From: Cruorifilaria tuberocauda
Lineage: Eukaryota; Nematoda; Chromadorea; Rhabditida; Onchocercidae
Reading direction: 5' to 3'
NCBI GenBank assembly: GCA_013365365.1
Contig: JABVXU010000660.1
Coordinates: 1-27,908, forward strand
Length of the DNA stretch: 27,908 nt
Every line of letters starts with the position of its first letter. The first letter of the stretch is position 1. The position numbers and the translations under genes were made by a program. Positions 22,003 to 27,908 of this stretch are shown piece by piece. The notes beneath the pieces were generated by a model. It was not told where the DNA came from. It did not search any database and saw only the letters and a list, made by a program, of their open reading frames with translations.

Positions 22003-22443
22003 ATATTAGCTATAACTAATCATTCAATTGAATATAAATACACTTAAATTGTTTTATAATACTTTGGGTACTTCCCCGGTAAGATTAAACCTGACTCGGA
22101 TATTTTTACCTTAGATTGGAAAGAATAAATTGAATAAAAGTCACAATTAAATCTTTCTTGATGATTGTCATCAGAAATTTAGGGAGCTTCACTAATTGTT
22201 ATAATGTTTGCTGTTAGTTTTTCAGTCGATTATACTGTTCTTTCGGACAATTAACATTATGTTGAAAAGAAATTTTTCTTTTTTCAGAATAAGTTTTAAT
22301 GGAGAAATCTATCATCTATCGTACTTTCTGATTAGAATACGTACCAAAGAATGCTCATACTTCTGAGTCGCTTTAGAAAGAGCCTTATGTTTGCGATTTA
22401 ATAATAGCAATGGTATTTTGCTACAAAACGAAAACAGAAATGA

Positions 22444-22727
22444 AACCTGAAATTCCATCGGAAAAATATGCAATCTCTTTCTTACCAAAGCGATGAAATG
22501 ATTTTTGTTGAAGGTCAAATTATGGAAGATATTATAGAAGGTTATTTTTATTTACGAACTTTGTCAAGAGTAATGAAAAGTTGACCAGTAAAAGAAAGCA
22601 TGTTGTGTTTTACTTGCATAATGATGAATTGATTAATGTTCCTAAAGGGATAGATAAATTTGTCGTGAGATATATCAAGGCTTCAACGAAGAATAATGAA
22701 TTAGCCGATTTACATATCATGCGTTGA
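22444..22727 (+). pseudogene. Coding-like stretch split by one frame change, unrecognised
   Basis: One frame is open from 22444 to TGA 22582-22584; its coding-like part starts at ATG 22498 (MIFVEGQIMEDIIEGYFYLR). A second, open from 22512 to TGA 22725-22727, reads KRKHVVFYLHNDELINVPKG and continues in the same style. They overlap at a short A run (about 22575-22578), where a one-base length difference would connect them into one frame of roughly 95 codons. Both halves have mixed charged and hydrophobic composition unlike the low-complexity frames nearby. This could be a decayed gene, an exon with a base-calling error, or chance. Confidence 0.2.
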
Positions 22728-23056
22728 ATTGAGCAAGTCGCTCACTGAAGCGTCAGTACTATTATGTTTTAAATACAACTGTTTATAAGAGGATTTCATG
22801 TTTCTAATTGTCAAATTATTCCATAAAATTTTTAATTAAACGTTTCGAAATTAAGCTGATTTGTTCGAAAATTTTCTTAGCTTGGAAAAAATTGAAAGCT
22901 ATATCGATTTCCTCGTAAGTTTTAAGGAAAGTTTTAATAAAAAAATGGAAATATCCTAAAATAATACAATTTATTGGAGAATTCGATTTTTTTTCGATTA
23001 CAGGGTCAGCCGTATGCAGTGAATGAAGATGAGAGAATGTCTTTTGGTTGTGATAC

Positions 23057-23281
23057 TTGCTGTTCCCAATTTTGTATTTGTTTTTACGGTTAAGTTCACC
23101 GAGAATCGACATGGAACAACAATGCGGTTGTTTTCGTGATGATGAACGTGTTTGCTTATACATTCAACCATCAACTGTAATCGATTATATCAAGAGAGTG
23201 ATAAGCGTGGTAAACCAGAACAAACAATGCAGCTGTTTTCGTGATGGTGAAAGAGAATGGCAAAGAGGTCTATTTTCATAG
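23057..23281 (+). CDS. Candidate Cys-rich peptide with a duplicated QCxCFRDxER motif
   Basis: I do not recognise the family. The frame opens at TTG 23057; the first ATG is 23114. Two related segments, QCGCFRDDER (23118-23147) and QCSCFRDGER (23223-23252), lie exactly 105 nt (35 codons) apart. The DNA copies are alike over about 28 nt. The final Arg is kept through two silent changes (CGT against AGA), consistent with selection on the peptide. The frame stops at TAG 23279-23281, inside the left arm of a hairpin. Another frame from ATG 23029 begins with a signal-peptide-like segment (MRECLLVVILAVPNFVFVF) but ends within 40 codons, so the reading frame here is uncertain. Confidence 0.25.
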   Translation: MLFPILYLFLRLSSPRIDMEQQCGCFRDDERVCLYIQPSTVIDYIKRVISVVNQNKQCSCFRDGEREWQRGLFS

Positions 23282-23334
23282 TTATAGTTCGATATTTTAG
23301 GGATAGGCACTGTTATATCGAAGACTATAACTAT
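23278..23334. repeat. Stem-loop: 18-20 nt arms, 19-nt loop
   Basis: Left arm ATAGTTATAGTTCGATAT (23278-23295) pairs with 23315-23334 except for a 2-nt bulge; the loop is 23296-23314. The stem does not extend outward. It is shorter than a typical microRNA precursor. It starts at the stop codon of the Cys-rich frame. Confidence 0.75.
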
Positions 23335-23656
23335 TGTATGTTGATATTAATTTAAAGAATGAGTTTTGAGACCCGTTTTCAAATTATGTAAAGGACTCTA
23401 GAAATTACATGAAACCCGATGAAACATAATTTCTCGTATTCATCAGTTTTTTTTTTCGTTATCAGCTTATATTGTAGGGTTAGACAGAGTTTCGGTGAAA
23501 CGGAAAGAAAGATGTTTGTGAGGCAGCAAAGCATATAATGAACAACAAACAAGGAAAACTGTTAACTTATATACACGTGGAAAAGTAAAAACCTGTTATG
23601 GACGACATAACTGGAGGAGTATGGCTTGCTAAAAGGCATATAGAAACTTCAAGGGT

Positions 23657-23947
23657 TTGTTTTTGTTTTTATATAGCAGTAAACATTATTTCTCTAGATG
23701 GGGGATATGGTGGATGGGAATAAAGAAAATCAAATTAATACTATTGATAGATTTCCATCATAGTAAAAAGCTGTGTATTCGTCATACAATCGCCAAAAAG
23801 CATTCCTTCAAAGAAAATCTTCGTGATCCGAAGGATTCTCTTAATTCTCATGTCTGCCACTGCTTTTTTCCTTTGGAGCTAAGAAAAAATAGTTTTGAAG
23901 CTTTGGAATATTCATTTCAAAAAGAATTCAAACAATTGTCTTCTTAA
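23657..23947 (+). other. Unassigned open frame, 96 codons
   Basis: The second half is coding-like (SHVCHCFFPLELRKNSFEAL, then SFQKEFKQLSS). The first half is AT-noise-like and the first codon is not a convincing start. FPLELRK also occurs near the C-terminus of PINCH LIM proteins, but nothing else around it supports that. Left unassigned. Confidence 0.12.
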
Positions 23948-24382
23948 TTCCAATATTTTCACAATATTTTTTTCTTTAACTGAAAGTAGCATACAAAAGT
24001 ATCGTCCAATATTCGTTTTCGCTTACCAGATATTTATAATTGCTCTAACTGAGCATTTTAAACCTAATATATCGCAGTAATGTTGGCTGTAAGTCGTTCG
24101 ATAAATTATCATAAGCAGTTATACGTTAGCAAAATCTTTTATTTCTGTATTTTTTATATATTTTCTATTTTTACATCTTAGTTTATTTCTTCTACTGCTT
24201 GCAATTATTATTTTTTATAATTCAATCTATGATTTATGATTGAATTATGATTTTGTAAATATGTATGTAACAGTCCTGATAATTTTTGGTGTTAATATTA
24301 TGGTCAAATTATTGTCTAAAATTAAGCCAGAATCACTGCTTCATTTTGCTACCAATATATTGTGATTTTACCTCTTTTTCAG

Positions 24383-24549
24383 ATCATTATTTTAATGAAA
24401 AAAAAAATGATACGCTCATCCAGTCAAATGTAAAAATGAATGAGCTACAAGAGAAAGCAATAAACTGGACGAATAAAGCAGTAGCAACCATGGATTCCAC
24501 TCTTTTATCTCTTTTTTTTCTCTGGTTTTCTTCGATTGTGAAAGTTTAA
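24383..24549 (+). other. Candidate terminal exon, unrecognised
   Basis: It begins after a textbook acceptor, TACCTCTTTTTCAG, ending at 24382. It stays open for about 55 codons to TAA 24547-24549. Visible peptide parts are NVKMNELQEKAINWTNKAVA, then a hydrophobic tail (LSLFFLWFSSIVKV). It could be the last exon of a gene spanning 21.8-24.5 kb. No family recognised. Confidence 0.2.
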
Positions 24550-27500
24550 GCTGGAAAATTCCTATATTAAATTATATTCTTCGGTGATTCTTTTTACGAT
24601 TGTCCATAAATTTTTAATAAATGTTTCGTATATTGTGGAATCGGCATGAAATGATACTAAATTTGAATTAAATCTACTCAATCCTAAAATATGGGTAGGC
24701 GATTAATGACGATATTCACGTGAATTTTTGCGAGTGCCGTCATCACTAAAATAATCAAGACTGCTCTATTTTCAATTTCATTTGAAAAAATTTTAAAAAT
24801 TCACAAATATTTCTTTTAGTTAAAATAAAATTCCTTAAATTTAATCCTCTTTCAGACAAATAATCTCTTTTTTTTAATTCTAATTCATTGTAAACTTTTT
24901 TTATTGATTTTAATATCTCGAAATCATTAACAAATTATTGAAAGTTGTTGTATAATCATGAATCCTCTTACAACATCTATATAGATTGAAAATCGCCAAT
25001 GAAATCAATTCACTACAGCTGATTATCGTTCTTGCTAAAGATTTAATGATATTATCAGTCAATCACAATTTGAACTTTTTTTTTTGATAAAGAAAAAAAA
25101 TATTAATATGGATGAGAAAGATTGAGCGATAAACCATCCATATGATCAAATTTTTGGAATACTATTGTAGTGTGATTGTATTTTTTTCCTTTGTTTAATA
25201 CATAGATCTATAACTATTCTCTTATCGTTCCTTCAATTTCTTTTTCCTTCCACTTCTTCGCATTTCTACTTTCATATCATCATTATTATATGGCGCCATT
25301 TTAATGAAGTTTCCAGTTATCGTTAGTTTTGATTTCATGGTATGAATTTTATAATGTATATGTTGGAAGACAGAGCAATCGTCATTGTTTCCTACAATTT
25401 ACCATTTTTCTAGTTGTGATTGAACATGTTGTCAGGCAGGTTTCTCGTACTTTTTTAGAAATGATCAACCTTTGTATCTTCATTTCTTCGTATACTTTAC
25501 ATCAGCTCTACCATTTTATCATTCAGCAACAGTAGCAGTAGCAGCTGAAGTTGTTGGTTGTAGTGATGGTTATATCCTTTTATCATTATCATTCAATCTT
25601 TTTTTTTTCAAATATTAAACTTCTCTTCTATTTTCATCTTCTTATCATCATTTATCATACATTTCTGTAAAATCTATATTTGTAAATTTCCCTCTTCTCA
25701 TAATTTTTTGTACTTTTTTTTTTCTCCTTTTACTGCTCTTTACACTTTTATATGTATCTAATTTTAAATCATAAAAAAAAAACGTAACTCTTTAATCTAT
25801 TTTTAGATTTTCTTTTTTATATCTTTTTAATTTTGTTGAAATTTTATTTAATAATTTAAGAATGAAATTTCCATTTTTGCTCTATCTTATTTGAATTTAA
25901 ATTGAAAATGATTATAGTTTCAAGATCAGCACAATTTTTGCTTTTATTCTAATTAACATTTATCGTAATTCTTTTTTTCATATTTTTATATTTACAATTA
26001 TTTCATGACTAAGATCGTTATTGTAAAATGTTGCTTCATTTATTCTAAAACTATCCATGCACTTTATAAATGAAAGTTTTCAAAAAAAAAAACACAAATC
26101 CATTAGTGGATATTTTTGCTTTTCAGTGATGAATTTAATTTCATTGAAAAAATTTCGTTAGTTTTCATGTGTAGAATTACTATTAAAGCCTTTCTCATTT
26201 GAAAATTTTAGAGTTTACATGCGATAGCAAACTTTGCTTCTTTGTTGTATATTGGTATAATTGATAGCTTTTGTTTTTCCCTAAAACAGATATATCTGTT
26301 TTGAGAAAGATTGCATATCAGATATTATGAGAGTTGTCAACTGCAAATGTGATAAAGAGAAGTTTGATTTCAAGTTTTCTTGTTACGTAAATTTCATACA
26401 TGCAAGCGAAATAGTAACAAATAATCGAAGCAAACCAATAACATTAATTTATAAAGCATTTTTATTAGTGGAATTTTAAAGTGAAAAATTTTAAGATTAC
26501 TGATTGTAGAATTAAGATAAGCAATAGCAATAAAAATGGATAATTTTTTGTAGCTTCTTAAATTCTGATCTACCCTAAATAGCTACGAGCAGAATTTTTA
26601 AATTCGCTTCACTGAAAATAGCATTAAATTCTTAGCAAGAAAGATAATGAGCAGTAGTGAATTGATTTCATAGATAATCTTCAATCTATATATCGTTTTA
26701 TTCTAATTTAACATTCCTGCTCATTCTCGAACTGGATGAAACAAATCCCGTAAAATTGACATCTAGGCATTTAGATGCGTGATAAAACTGATTAATTAAT
26801 TAATAAAAAAATCATGGATTAATTGTTGTACGAAATTTTCTCTTTTTTGAGAGGGAAATACTCAAAGTAAATATTTTATAGAACAAACTTAAAATAAGTT
26901 TAACTTCCATCCTGTTATGGAATTTCATTAATGAGAAATACTTTAAAAGATTAATTAAACTTTTTGTCATCAATTGAGGAGGAAAAAAAAGAAATTGAAA
27001 ATTAATTTTCTCTGTGGGCAATCAATAATGAATTTTTAACCTAATATTTTCCTGTATAAATTTATTAATAAGTAAATTTTTTATAATAATGATTTAAGTA
27101 TGGCATAATGAGAGTGGATTAGCAAATATCATATGACAACTTTAGCTCAAATTACATTGGTGATCCTGGGAATATAGCTGATAAAATCAAATTATCTGGG
27201 ATAATCTAATAATAGGTGTTGATTTCATTACATTAAAATACCAGTTTTCGATAAACCATTTTGAACTTAATTTTAGAAAAATTTATATCACTGAAAAAAG
27301 CCATATTATATATTGCCATCATCTTTTATAAGTATGTTTAAATAAATAATTGGTACAATAAAGAAACATACTTAATTACGAAACGTGATCTAATGATTAG
27401 TTCCTTTTTTTAAAAAAAAAAACTATCAGAAACAATCATATTTAGTTTCAGATATATTTGAAGTTAATTATCATTAGGGAAATGAAATTCTATCTCTTTC

Positions 27501-27908
27501 ATTGGTTAATTTTCTGTAAGCTAATCAAATTTCATCCAGTATAAATAATCGTAAGATTCTAAATTGCATAGTGAAAAGTTAAAGTTTATTCAAATAAAGT
27601 AATATGAATTGAATATTTTTACCTTTTACCCAACTTTTCAAGTTGATTCCAATAAAATTTATTCATTTCTAGACCATATAGTTTGTCAACAAAATGTACA
27701 TTTACATATAAGCTATAAGCAAGAAGAAGTGAGGAATGAAATTTTAAAGATTTAATGTAAACAAATGAAAGTAAATAATGGATGAAGATTGTCATCGTGA
27801 TACAGTATCGTGTGTTTCACAATTTTTTTTTCTTTTATTTTAAGAAACGAAGATGGACAATGAAAAGGAAAAAATTTTTTATATTTATGTGAATTTTATT
27901 CTTCAATC
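24550..27908. other. AT-rich DNA without recognisable genes
   Basis: Only short AT-noise frames occur, for example 25329-25535 on the + and 26812-27021 on the -. CAGCAACAGTAGCAGTAGCAGC lies near 25525. No RNA gene, TE terminal repeat or splice-flanked exon was seen. Confidence 0.45.
26283..26302. repeat. Perfect 20-bp palindrome
   Basis: AAAACAGATATATCTGTTTT is perfectly self-complementary with no spacer. It could be a binding site for a dimeric factor or chance; nothing nearby indicates a gene. Confidence 0.7.

Noticed and set aside
21793..23947. LIM-domain (PINCH-like) gene or pseudogene
   Set aside because: CFDC, FNGEIYH near 22300 and FPLELRK near 23880 recall LIM and PINCH segments, but the paired zinc ligands and the segment order do not match.

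Overview
The window looks like nuclear DNA from a nematode, probably a clade III (filarial or spirurid-like) species. Evidence is the strong A+T bias, short exons with TTTTCAG-type acceptors, and two clear metazoan genes whose proteins look nematode-like. No bacterial operon, virus, CRISPR array, rRNA or tRNA is visible. The species assignment is inference.

Two genes are well supported. (1) On the + strand, seven exons from 6000 to 11290 encode a 404-residue FOX-1/RBFOX splicing regulator. It has a complete RRM, an Ala/Gln-rich C-terminal half and the family ending NRFAPY. (2) On the - strand, six exons from 16405 down to 14384 encode a 412-residue RMND5/Gid2 subunit of the CTLH/GID E3 ubiquitin ligase, with LisH, CTLH and CRA regions and a degenerate RING. 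The genes converge tail to tail, with about 3.1 kb between their stop codons. They have no known joint pathway; one controls alternative splicing and the other protein turnover.

Layout: 1-4860 is T-rich, microsatellite-rich non-coding DNA with one weak - strand exon candidate at the left edge. 4866-5457 is a probable 5' leader or promoter zone for fox-1. 6000-11290 is fox-1, and 11291 to about 12900 is its probable long 3' UTR. 12900-14383 is unassigned. 14384-16405 is rmnd5. 16406-21.75 kb is A/C-rich on the + strand, as the template side of a - strand transcription unit would be, and holds a small ORF with a repeated, synonymously diverged DSDNF motif and an AP-1/CRE palindrome. 21.3-24.6 kb holds several coding-like but unrecognised + strand frames, possibly a fast-evolving or decayed gene. 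24.6-27.9 kb is AT-rich with nothing recognisable except a 20-bp palindrome.

The most interesting points are: preservation of the 93-nt RRM exon known to be autoregulated in vertebrate Rbfox genes, with FOX target hexamers in that exon, its flanking introns and the 3' UTR; GAG-type 3' splice sites in both genes at boundaries fixed by protein homology; and the unexplained coding-like cluster at 21.3-24.6 kb. No novel multi-gene system could be demonstrated.
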